DNA of 64,000 nt from Cladophialophora immunda (lineage: Eukaryota; Ascomycota; Eurotiomycetes; Chaetothyriales; Herpotrichiellaceae), in contig NW_015622543.1 in NCBI RefSeq assembly GCF_000835495.1, positions 2,400,806-2,464,805 of the forward strand. Direction: 5' to 3'. The notes under the pieces were generated by a model. That model saw only the letters and a list, made by a program, of their open reading frames with translations, had not been told where the DNA came from and did no database searches. The stretch's first letter is position 1, and every line of letters begins with the position of its first letter. The position numbers and the translations under genes are program-made. Shown here in pieces: positions 47,893-57,967 of the stretch.

Positions 47893-48312
47893 ATGCCCAT
47901 CTCGCAATCGCCCTACCTGCCCGCCGCGGTGGGCGGCTTCGGCCTCATGGCGGTCGGCCTGGGCATCAACGCGCTGTTCAACCCGCGCGCGGCGATCGCG
48001 CTGTTCCAGTTCCCGCACCCGGGCGCGCGGGCCAGCACGCGCGCCATCGAAGTGACGCCCGAGGGCCACCTGGTCGAGAGCGTCATGATGCTTGAGGGCG
48101 CGCGCACCGTCGCGCTGGGCACCGCGCTCGTCTCCACCGCGTACTTTGGCAGCCGCGCCGCCTTGACCGTCATGGTGTGCACCAGCACGCTCGTCGCCGT
48201 GGCCGACGGCTTCATCAGCCGCAGGCAGATCGGCGGCGGGGAGTGGGCGCACTGGGGGTTCGTGCCCGTCGGGGTCGTCATCGCGGGGCTGTTGAGTGGC
48301 CTAGCGGATTAG
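47893..48312 (+). CDS. DUF4267 small integral membrane protein
   Basis: A single frame of 139 residues with a strong GC bias. Hydrophobic segments lie near residues 10-30 (AAVGGFGLMAVGLGINALF), 70-90 (ARTVALGTALVSTAYF), 90-105 and at the C-terminus (GFVPVGVVIAGLLSGL), giving about four helices. The layout matches DUF4267 proteins of ascomycetes, whose function is unknown. The downstream regulator gene is convergent. No intron or signal peptide beyond the first helix is seen. Confidence 0.85.
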   Translation: MPISQSPYLPAAVGGFGLMAVGLGINALFNPRAAIALFQFPHPGARASTRAIEVTPEGHLVESVMMLEGARTVALGTALVSTAYFGSRAALTVMVCTSTLVAVADGFISRRQIGGGEWAHWGFVPVGVVIAGLLSGLAD

Positions 48313-48663
48313 CTGTGGCGGTTGGTCCGATGCTCAGCTTGCTAAGCTAAGATAAGCTACTCGGTAAAGGGACGTTTGCCTCTTTATCTGGAGGGAGTGA
48401 TGTTGAGTTGGTTTGCGATTTCTGGGAAGGATGGCTGTATATAAGATTGTCGCATTTGCTGCAAAGGGAGTTTTCAGAGGGTCATTTGATTTCGGAGGGT
48501 CACTCTCCACTCTGTCTAGAGCTTTGAAATTCTCAAAGGGGAAAGCATCTACTCTGCCATGGCAAGCGTATTCGCTCAAGGACAGCTATTTCGCATGGAA
48601 ACAATGCTCAATTTCCGCCTCGGATCCCTGCTCGGGATTTCAGGGAACTCTGTCCGTCGAGTG
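48313..48663. other. Convergent 3' region, DUF4267 / Zn2Cys6 regulator
   Basis: About 350 bases between two convergent stop codons; no gene is seen. It should contain both polyadenylation regions. Confidence 0.5.
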
Positions 48664-51469
48664 CTACATTGGCCTTGCATCCCACTCCGTGCCTCTGGCA
48701 GATTTAACCCAGTCATACCAGTTCACCTCACCGCCCAGATCTATATTGGCATCGACGGAATCCACGTCCCAGTTGGAGAATACATCGACCGAGGGGTCAG
48801 CGTCCGCCCATAGCCAAGGGTAGAAACCAGGCCCCATGGTACGACCATCTGCCCACTCATGCGGGACCGTAGAATTGGAATTGTACGATTGCTCCTGAGC
48901 CTGATTTGAGGCCAATGCGCCGAAAACATCCGTTGTAATCGGAGGTTTAGGCTTGTTGGGATTGGGAACGTTGAACTGCTGTCCATTCGTACCGAGATAC
49001 GGCGTTTCGACCGGCACGTGGAAATCCAGATCCCCAAGGCCACCCGAAGGAACAAAGCCGGCAGATAATGGTTGAGTGTAGATTCCATGTACGGTAGGGC
49101 CGGCAAGTCCCATGTTAGGGGCTTGAGATGCGTATCTCTGGTCAGGGGGTTCCGTCGGCATGGCTACGAGCTGCCGCCATCGCTCACGGAAGACGTCGAC
49201 ACTGGATCCGGCTGAGAACGGACCAGAGCTTGCGGGCACCGGGTTCTTAATATCCTCAATTTCTAGCATTGCAGCTGCCTGTGGATCTGCTCGTAGCCTT
49301 TGGAGTTCGGCGTCGCGATGCTTCAGGGCTTTGGTCATCAGCTTTCGTAGCGGAATCCAGATGCGAAGGTTCTTATCTGTTAGGGCCTGGGTTGGGATCA
49401 GCCATTTGCTGTGCAGGGCAACCCAAGCCCTTTCGACCGTCGACGACCAAGGCCGTTGTGAGATCTCGATCAGGAGATACACAATGGCGTGCCAATGAGT
49501 GTGGCTTTGGTAAAGCCAACGCCAATGTCGACATGCTTGTTCGGTATTCAGGGCATGATTGTACTCTGCGACCTCGATGGCCGAGACCAGTAATTTGATT
49601 CGTATCTCGTCCGAGATGTGTTCGCCTGGTGTGGAGAAGAGGGCAGGGAGAAAGACGATGAGCGTCATCTTGGCCATGACCATCCGTGCGACGGTGACGG
49701 CGACCCAGTAGGCAATATTGCCCGATTCAAACGTGTGCTGGAAGTACTCCTGTTCGAATTTTTGATAGATCTCGTTCAAGAGATGGTTCTGGTGCTCAAG
49801 ACCTGCCACGCCGTCACCGGCACTCAAGGTCATCATCTGCCTCATGACATCGACGATTCCAGCGGAGATGCGTGCGAATGTCATATCAGTCACGCCATAG
49901 CGCTCTGTGGGCGTCAGCTTTGACTCAGGGTGGATGTCTGCATCGTTGATGTTCAAGGGGATTTTCGTGTCGAAGCTGCCGTTCACTATCGTCAGATCCG
50001 TCCCTTGGTCCTCGGACGCTCTCAAATCCAGTCTGCACAGAGTCCACCAGAGGCGTCTCCGCATCTCAATCTCGAACGGGGCCTGGTGCTTGAAATGGAC
50101 TCCATCCCGCTGCAAGCCCAGGAACTGGGCCATTCTGATGACGAGCCCAGTCATCATCCACACAAACCTCGGGCTGTCATGTCGTCGAGCGAGACATAGA
50201 AAGAGGGCAAATGCCTGAACTAGGGCCAGGTTGGGGACGGTCAGGAAATCAGCCTTAGCGAGGCAATGCTCCAGGCCGAGTCGATACTTGAGACTCAGCT
50301 CGGATTTTGGAGCGCCGAAATGGGTCATGACCTGCCCAGGAAACATGGTCAACACGACTCACACATGGCCGACCGGCAACGTCACAGTCAAGGGAAGTCT
50401 CACATCGTCTTCCTCCATGGAAGTCACAGCGGCGTACGAGATCGAGAATATTAAGGCTTCATCAGAGGGTGTGAGCTGAGTCGTGCGAACACTCTCAGGA
50501 CCAGAGACCATCTTAGTGATGGTCGGTATATGGACGATTTGCATGAAGACATTTACATTTCTCGAGAAAATGTCGAGGATAGATGGGATCTGCGAGGGCA
50601 ATGGGCGTAACTCGTGGAGATTGGGAGCTGAAGGAGCTAGATTGTGTCGAAACAAGAACGCATGGCGTTCTGACGGCGTGCGCTCGATTTCGAGGGAAGA
50701 TGGTGCCCTTTCAGGAGATGGCTCATCCCACGAGCCGTCAGAGTCGTCTGCTGTCAGACCGAAAGCGTCCATATCCAGGCCATCGAGCTGCAGCAAAAGG
50801 TCAGCGATCCATCCGGCCACGAAAACAGGGCATTGAACCTACCTCGTCGTCGACCCGGGACCAGAAGGCGCTGCTCACATAGTGGCTACGACTGGCATCC
50901 TGGAGCACCAGGCGGCCAAACTGCCTGCGGATGTTGCTGATATCTGTGGCGGGTGATGACGGATTGTTCTCGTGCTCTAGGTCGCGATGCTGGGTCGAGC
51001 TTTCAGGGGAGTTGACTTCAGACGCGCTCCCGCCCGTCGAACTCGTCGCTGCTGCTCGAGCCTGTTCCAGCTGGTCACTCAGCTCCTTCACCAGATGCTC
51101 CAGATTGTGCAGTCTCTCCATGACTTTGTCCAGGTCCGCATTGGTGTCCTGCGGTGCAGAAGTGTTTGATGCTGGGGCCTTGTTGGTGAGATGATGGAGA
51201 CGGCGCGCCCACCTCGGCGGGCGGTCGGCTGACGGAATCACACAGGCGATGTTTGCCCGGCGGCAATTGGAGCAGGGGGACTGCTTGTCACAGCGAACCT
51301 TGCGAGAGCGGCATACAAGACAACTGCGCAACTTGGATCCTGGGCCTTGGCTCGGGACCGGGGCCGTTGACGGAGGCCTGGCGGAAGCAGTCGCAGTCGC
51401 AGTCGCGGTCTTTTCGGCATTCGACGCGGACACAGGCCCCGATGCTGCCACTGACGACCCCTGCGACAT
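48664..51469 (-). CDS. Zn2Cys6 transcription factor with Fungal_trans domain
   Basis: Three exons (51469-50843, 50787-50404, 50331-48664) give 892 residues. After a Ser/Ala/Thr-rich leader the zinc cluster CLVCRSRKVRCDKQSPCSNC plus a sixth Cys appears near residue 50. A basic linker follows, then the coiled segment KVMERLHNLEHLVKELSDQL for dimerisation. The regulatory domain includes PSILDIFSRNVNVF, SISYAAVTSMEEDD and RRRLWWTLCRLDLRASEDQG. The long C-terminus is Pro/Asn-rich with acidic aromatic patches, a likely activation region. A 33-base intron would also fit the second junction, but the 72-base intron starting GTGAGA gives a better family match. It is divergent from the dienelactone hydrolase, a likely target. 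Confidence 0.93.
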
Positions 51470-51922
51470 GGCTGCAGTCGGGGCAATGGGCGCTGATATG
51501 ATTCTGGCCGACGGGTGACGATGGGCGTGTAGCACGAAAGAGGGAGAGACGCACTGTTCGTCTGCTGGCGGGCTGTGGCTGTGGCTGGGGAGCCTGAAAG
51601 TAGCCGGATGCAGTTACGCACCGCCCATCACGGTCCATCTACAAATCACAGCTGCTCCGAGAAGTGCGCGAGATCTCGCCGAGATGCCACGACGGACGAA
51701 CCACCTCGCCGACCACTACGACATCGACGTGTCATCGAGCGCTGGCTGTGCCTGGAGAAGAGCTGGTATATCAATCATGAAGCGCTTCTCGAGCATCGAC
51801 CTGCCCTCGTCATTAACCTACACCGTCTACGTTGAGCAGAAGTTTCTATCATTGACCACGAACACCCAGTGCTTGTCAAGCGAAAACTGTGTAAGGCGAA
51901 CTCCATCACAATCACCCCACAA
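51470..51922. promoter_or_regulatory. Divergent promoter region, Zn2Cys6 regulator / dienelactone hydrolase
   Basis: About 450 bases between divergent starts, with no gene. A regulator facing an enzyme gene across one short promoter is a frequent layout for local control in fungi. I could not pick out a CGG-type inverted operator with confidence. Confidence 0.45.
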
Positions 51923-52827
51923 ATGGATCCCCCATGCGAAGAGTGCATCAAGGTAGGATTGCTTCAATCCGAATTTGACAAATGCACTCCACTCACCGCG
52001 TTCCCCAGGGCACCATCCACCACGGCCAACCCCAGGGCACCGAAGAAGAAATCCACGGCCTGAATACCTACGTGGTCGGCAACCGGACCAACCCGAGCGG
52101 TATCATCGTGGTCTACTCAGACATCTTCGGCCTCCCATTGCCCAACAACAAACTGATCGCTGACGCCTACGCCAAAAGCGGGCAGTGGCTGGTCTATCTC
52201 CCCGACTTCTTCAAGGGCGACCCCGTGCCGCTCAAGACCGCCGATGTTCTGATCCCAGTCGACGCAAAAAAGCAGTCGACGCTGGCGAAGTACACGGGCC
52301 TTCTCGCAAAGGCGCCGTCGCTGGTCATGTGGATGGCGCGGCACAAGGAAGGGCCAACCAACAAGGTCTGCATGGATTTCCTGCAGGCGCTGAGGCGCTC
52401 GACCCCCGCAAGCCAGAAGATCGGCATGGTCGGATTCTGCTGGGGCGGCAAGTATGCGATTCGGGCCGGGCTGGAGAGCAACATGATCGAGGTTGATGGC
52501 AAAAAGGTGCCCCTCGTGGATGCCGTGGCGGCCATGCATCCGAGCCATCTGTCCCTCCCAGGCGACGTCGAGACTCTGGTCGTCCCCGTCAGCATTGGAT
52601 GGGGACTGGAGGATCAGGGCGTCAACATTGAGCAGAAGGGCAAGGTGGAAGACATCCACGCGAGAGCAAAGGCAGCGGGGAGGAAGATGCCAGAGGTAGA
52701 GCACAGGGTCTATAAGCCGGGACGGCATGGGTTTGCTGTACGAGGCAATCCAGACGATCCAGAGGAGCGGGAATGTCTGGAGGGCTCGGAGAAGCAAGTC
52801 CTGGACTGGTTCGCCCGCTGGCTTTGA
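51923..52827 (+). CDS. Dienelactone hydrolase family protein
   Basis: Two exons (51923-51952, 52009-52827) give 282 residues. The short first exon encodes MDPPCEECIK, the usual fungal family start, and is joined to GTIHHGQPQG. The alpha/beta-hydrolase triad is Cys154 in GFCWGGKYA, Asp212 in GLEDQG and His250 in GRHGFAVRG; Cys in place of Ser is the hallmark of this family. Classical members open the lactone ring in chloroaromatic and beta-ketoadipate breakdown, but fungal relatives act on varied esters and lactones. It is probably cytosolic. Its divergent regulator and the two transporters that follow suggest an uptake-and-breakdown unit. Confidence 0.93.
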
Positions 52828-52974
52828 AATTCGCTAGGAGATTTGGAGTTCGCGTGTCGGTCGAGCGAATAGTGAGTGGTATGAAAGACTGGTTAATCCG
52901 CTGATAGTAGATCTGTAAGTTATGTTGTTGGCGAACATCGCAATCTCACGCTAACCGATCGAGCGACTCTCGTA

Positions 52975-55008
52975 TCACTCTCCACCACTGACCACTACTT
53001 GTCTTCCTTTGCGCAGCCTCGGCAGGTGAATAGGCACAATAAGACTCACAATGAGCACTGAAGCAACCACGGCGCAGACAAAAGTGGTCCGCAAGGATGC
53101 AGCATATGCGTCAATCACTGTACCAAGCGTTAGCATTTCCTCTGCTAGGGTCGACCACGAAAAGGGAGGGAATCACCAACCTCGTCCTTGTGCCTGCGGG
53201 TCAAGCAACCCAATCTCCTGCACCGACGACCTTACTTTTCGAATAACGTCCTCGTCTGCCACATACCTCTCCAAGTTCGGAAGCAAGCTGTTCTGGAAGA
53301 CCAGGCTCGAGATAGCAACCCCCAAAACCACCCCTAGATTCCGCCACAGCCCAATGGTGGTCGTTACCACTGCTTGGTTGGCCTGCTCAGACACCGCCAG
53401 GGCGCTCATCATGGTGTTCGGGAAGACAAATCCCTGTCCTAATGGTACTCCGGTGATGAGGATCATGCTCACCGTAGCCGAGGTATTCTTGGTCATGAAG
53501 AGAATGGCCACCGAGCCGGCAAGGTACATGAGACTCCCAAAGACCAGGGTTGGCTTGAGCCGTCTCGTATAAGTGATGATATATCCCGTCGAAACGCCCG
53601 CCAAAGACCCGACGAGGCTCGGGACGGCGAGTCGAAAGCCGGAGCTGGAGGCAGACGTAAGCAGGACAACCCTGAAGAAGAGTGGCGCGTTGAACAGGAC
53701 TGTGTTGGAAGCAATGCCTCCTAACAGATTGGCAAAGACCATATTTGCCACCGGCGCTCTGCAGAGAAGGTGTAGGGGCATTAATGGCTGCTCCGCCCTC
53801 ATTTCGACACGCACAAAGACACATGATGCAGCAATAGCGACACCGAGACATGTCAGCACCAACGGGGAGGTCCAAGAGAGTATGCTGCCTCCCATGTTCA
53901 GTACGAGGATGAGAGAAGTGATGGCGGTGATCAGCGAGGCGGATCCCGACCAGTCGAAGGTCTTGAACGCGAGCCACTTGCCGCCTTCTTCGGAGCAGCC
54001 TACCATTGGACCAACAACCGATGGCATAAAGAAGCCACCTAGGATGAAGCACAGGCATATGACGGGCACCTGGACGCCAAATGCCCATCTCCACCCGAGA
54101 CTGTCGCAAAGCCATCCACCGAGAGCAGCACCACACGCCGACCCCAACCCAAAAGCGAGATTGATGTGTGATTGGAACACCCCTCGATATTCAATGCGGA
54201 CAAGGTCACTGACGATAATCAGACCCACAGACATGGTACCGCCAGCACCTAGTCCGCACGCCGCTCGGGCTGCTATGAAGCTCTCGATACTTCCTGCCAG
54301 GGCGCACCACAGCGTGGTCAATCCGAAAATTGCCAACACAAGCAAGAGGACTGGCTTTCTTCCAATCGTGTCTGACAAGCGTCCAAACAAAGGTTGAAAA
54401 GCCGTACTGGTGATGAGGAAGACAGTGCTCAACCACGATGCATATTGTGACGCTCCAAAGTAAGAGGTAATGACAGGGTGGCTGGATGCCATCAAAGTCG
54501 AGTCGAAACAGGCGATGAAGTAGCCCAGCAAGATGACCGTAAAGACCCACCAAAAGCGCTGGGGGCTTATCGAGACGAACTTAGAGTCCTCTATATCTGC
54601 TCTGGCACTGGCACTGGCGGTGCCGCATTCGAAATCATCATTGACGAGAGTTCCATACGTTGGTGCGCCGTGTGCGGATAGTAGAGACTGCTTCTGGATG
54701 CGGCTCGGCCGCCGGTTGAAAGGTTCCTGATACCAATTGCTCGCCTCGACCAGACTGCCAGTTGGCAATGAACCAAACTGTGCAAGGCTGGTCTGAAAGT
54801 CGTCGATGTCGACACCGTCTGATCCGGAACTTGACGATGAACGACGACGCTCAGATGGCGAAGTGGGGAATGAACTGGCTAGTCCGAACAAAGTCGCATC
54901 AACGATTACGTTGTCTTTCGTTGCGATTTTTGGTGAATGCGAGTAATGAAGCCGATCTTCATCAAGATGGTCCGCGTTCAAAGACATCGAGGGGAATTCT
55001 TCAGCCAT
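52975..55008 (-). CDS. MFS transporter, vacuolar amino-acid (VBA/Fnx1)-like, DHA2 family
   Basis: Two exons (55008-53181, 53117-52975) give 656 residues. A long hydrophilic N-terminus of about 145 residues, Ser-rich and acidic, precedes helix 1 (FWWVFTVILLGYFIACF). Family motifs include FDSTLMASSHPVITSYF, STVFLITSTAFQPLFGRLSD and RAACGLGAGGTMSVGL. The second exon supplies the last helix (TFVCAVVASVLIVSLIVPI) and a short basic tail; reading through the intron would end the protein before that helix. The sequence resembles the Fnx1/Vba group that loads amino acids or drugs into the vacuole, but substrate cannot be read from sequence. It is convergent with the hydrolase. Confidence 0.92.
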
Positions 55009-55872
55009 ATTCGTTGACCACAGGTTTCAATGAATTGACAGAATGCAGTGTGAAAGGGGTGCAGTTATGCAGCAAGGGAGATACCAACGGGTGTTTGCCT
55101 CTGGAACTCCAGCAACACTCCGGATGAAATACATGCTCCATCGCGGCAGACTCGAGCAGCTATATCTGTCACACCGACAAAGACTATCGTGTCGCGATCA
55201 AACCATGGAAATTGTTGCGACTCGAAATTTTCATCACGGTCAGGCCTCATATTCGGCGGATGCATAACTCGACAACATTTGCCCATGGCCTGCATACCAC
55301 TGCGGAGGGTCGCACCAGGCCGAGGAATTGCTGGACGCGGCGGGCAGCCAGTTGCGCGTTGGGCAACAGCAGGGAATCATCTTGCACGGCGACGAGCGGG
55401 AGATTGACCGGGCGGCCCTGGTCAATCCACCAGATGCGCCGGCGAGATCGGCGTCGGAAAAACTCTTTCGTGGTCGATGTCAATGCTGGCGATAAGAAGC
55501 GAGCAGGCGAAATAGCCATTGGCGAGATGAAGGAAGAAGGAAGACGGCCAACACGTGCGAGTCGTTGGCCCGCGGGCAACTTGGTAGCCGCTGCTCTTGT
55601 TCGGCTTCCAATGGCGCAGCCTTGTCTTGCCCAGCCCAACGGCCAACGAGGCTGCACGCTGTCCGCGCAAAAACTCTGCCGTCACCACCACCACCCTCCC
55701 TCGTATTGATCGAATATATAAAATAACCTCCTCCGTGGGTTTGAGTCGAGATGGCATCGGTATCCAGCACCAAGTCCCTCGAGACCCAGCCTAACTCCAG
55801 CATTCGAGCCCGTCGACTCCTTCGCCGACGAAACAGACCTCTCTACCCAGCCCGTCTGGAACAGCAGCGACC
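55009..55872. promoter_or_regulatory. Divergent promoter region of the two MFS genes
   Basis: About 860 bases between divergent transporter starts. A strong TATA box lies near the plus-strand gene and is listed separately. No gene is supported; a 165-codon frame on the plus strand is compositionally biased and not conserved-looking. Confidence 0.5.
55715..55724 (+). promoter_or_regulatory. TATA box of the ACS-type MFS gene
   Basis: TATATAAAAT, a near-consensus TATA element, lies 158 bases before the chosen start codon at 55873 and 36 bases before an earlier ATG at 55751. Confidence 0.6.
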
Positions 55873-55909
55873 ATGCACAGCACTGTCGAAATGCCGTCCG
55901 AAGAGATGA
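55751..55909 (+). other. Possible upstream ORF overlapping the ACS transporter start
   Basis: ATG at 55751 begins a frame that ends at a TGA at 55907-55909, 37 bases past the transporter start and in a different frame. If transcripts start upstream of it, it would reduce translation of the transporter. The TATA box is only 36 bases before it, so it may lie at or before the transcription start and be irrelevant. Confidence 0.3.
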
Positions 55910-57638
55910 AGGTGGTGGCCAACCCCAGCCCCGCCACGGATGCCACCAAGGACCTCAAGATCGTCGAGGACGGGATCGTGACGACGACGTCGCTGGGCGA
56001 GACGCGCCGCGTGTCCGCCAGCGTCGCTATCGAGCCCGCGGCCGAGCGCCGCCTGGTGCGCAAGTTCGACCTGCGCATCCTGCCCACCCTGGCCGTCATG
56101 TACCTCTTCAACTCGCTGGACAAGTCGAACCTGGGCAACGCGAAGACGGCCCATCTGGAGGAGACCCTGCACCTCACGGGCGACGACTACAACATCATCC
56201 TGTCCGTGTTTTTCGTGCCCTACGTCCTCACCGCCCCGTTCCTCGGTATCGCGGGCAAGAAGTTTGGCCCCAGCAGGGTCTTGCCCATTATGATGATGAG
56301 TTTTGGCTTCTTCAGCTTGGTGAGTTCCGGCCCGGTCACAGGCTCTGACCTCTTGTTCTGCACCCTTCTCTATAACGCCAGCATGACACACTCCCATCCA
56401 TTTCCGTCTCGATCGACAATAGCACTGACCAGATCTATTAGATGATTGTTGCGGCCTACAACTTCGGCGGCCTTCTCGCCCTCCGATGGTTCTTGGGTAT
56501 GGCCGAAAGTGCCTTTTTCCCACTCGGTAAGTTCAAATCATAATCTCTCTCTCTCTTTTGCACTCTGCAATTCATGGCATGCTATATGCGTAGCAAGTGC
56601 TGATACAAATTCTCTGGGACAGTCATCTACTACCAAACCACCTTCTACCGCCGCGGCGAACTCGCCCGTCGTCTGGCGATCTTCTACGCCGCGTCTTCCA
56701 TCGCTTCAGCGTTCGGCGGGCTGCTGTCCTTTGGAGTCTTCCAGATCAAATCCGGCAGTCTGGCACGGTGGAGGTACCTCTTTATCATCGAAGGCGGCTG
56801 CACGATGCTCTTCGCCATCTTCGCGTTCTGGTATCTGCCCTACGACGCCCAGAGCGCAAAGTTCCTCACCCCCGAGGAGAAGCAGCTCGCGTTCTACCGA
56901 ATCCAGGTCGACTCCTCCTCGGTGGTAGGCGAGAAGTTCAACCTCCGGTCCGCCCTGGCGATCTTCAAGCATCCCACCAGCTGGATCATCCTAGGTATCG
57001 AGATCTGTTTGGGCGTGCCTCTCCAGTCCGTGTCCCTGTTCCTACCCGTCATCGTCTCCCGACTGGGCTATTCCACCGTCAAGACGAACCTTTACACCGT
57101 CGCGCCCAACATCTCCGGCGCGGTGATGCTGATCCTATTGGCGTTCGCGTCCGACTACACGCGGCTCCGCTTCCCCTTTGTCGCGCTGGGCTTCGCCTTC
57201 ACCTGCATCGGCTTCATCATCTACGCCGCGGTCGACGTCCACACGGAGCTGCACGTGGCCTACTTTGCTTGCTTCATGATGACCTGGGGCACCAGCGCGC
57301 CCAGCGTGATCCTCGACGTGTGGTACAACAACAACATCGCGGACGAGAACAAGCGCATGATGCTGACGGCCATTGCGGTCCCCTTTGCCAACATGATGGG
57401 CGTGGTCTCGAGCAACATCTTCCAGAACAAGGACGCCCCCAAGTACATGCCCGCGCTGCTGACCACGGCCATCTTCGGCGCGTGCGGCTGCTTCCTGACC
57501 TTGTTGCTGGGCGCCTGGATGATTGTCGACAACAAGAGGCGGGATCGCCGGGACGGCCGCACCATCAAGGCCAAGGACATCCCCTCGGAGCTCCTCGCTG
57601 CTGGTCCTGCCAGTCCCGAATATCGATGGTTTTTGTGA
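55873..57638 (+). CDS. MFS anion:cation symporter (allantoate permease / Dal5-like family)
   Basis: Three exons (55873-56319, 56442-56526, 56623-57638) give 515 residues. After a soluble N-terminus comes KFDLRILPTLAVMYLFNSLD, the family start to helix 1, with DKSNLGNAKT next to it. Other markers are LRWFLGMAESAFFPLVIYY, WRYLFIIEGGCTMLFAI and TWGTSAPSVILDVWYNNNI. The helix count is about 12. Members import organic anions such as allantoate, nicotinate, pantothenate or ring-cleavage products across the plasma membrane. It neighbours a hydrolase and two regulators, in keeping with substrate uptake. Its leader contains an ATG at 55751 that opens a 52-codon frame overlapping the start. Confidence 0.93.
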
Positions 57639-57967
57639 AATGTGGACAATTACACCATGAAAGTAGAAAAGGGGGTCTGGTCCGCCGGACAAGTCTGATC
57701 TTGAGCGTGGTTGTGGAATCTGAGCGTTCGGAGCGACGAGATCTGGAGATATCAGTTGGGTGCTCGATAAAAGCATGTGTTTGTTTCTGCAAAACGTCCT
57801 CGCTTGGATATGCGAACTTGCTGCCTCGTCAGTGAGAGGCGTCCTTCGACCCGTCTAGTCTCTTTTTTTTTCAGGCTCCGAATGAGAACATTTCTTGAAA
57901 GCATGACACTGTTGAATCCCCCTCTTCATTCCAGGCCTCGGGTTATCCAGCTTCTGCGTCCGTTGCA
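57639..57967. other. Convergent 3' region, ACS transporter / Zn2Cys6 regulator
   Basis: About 330 bases between convergent stop codons; no gene visible. Confidence 0.5.

Noticed and set aside
50332..50364. 33-base intron in the 892-residue regulator
   Set aside because: Shorter than usual fungal introns; the overlapping 72-base intron with a GTGAGA donor fits the family better.
55212..55709. 165-codon plus-strand frame between the two MFS genes
   Set aside because: Overlaps long minus-strand frames, low-complexity Arg/His-rich sequence, and lies in the promoter region.
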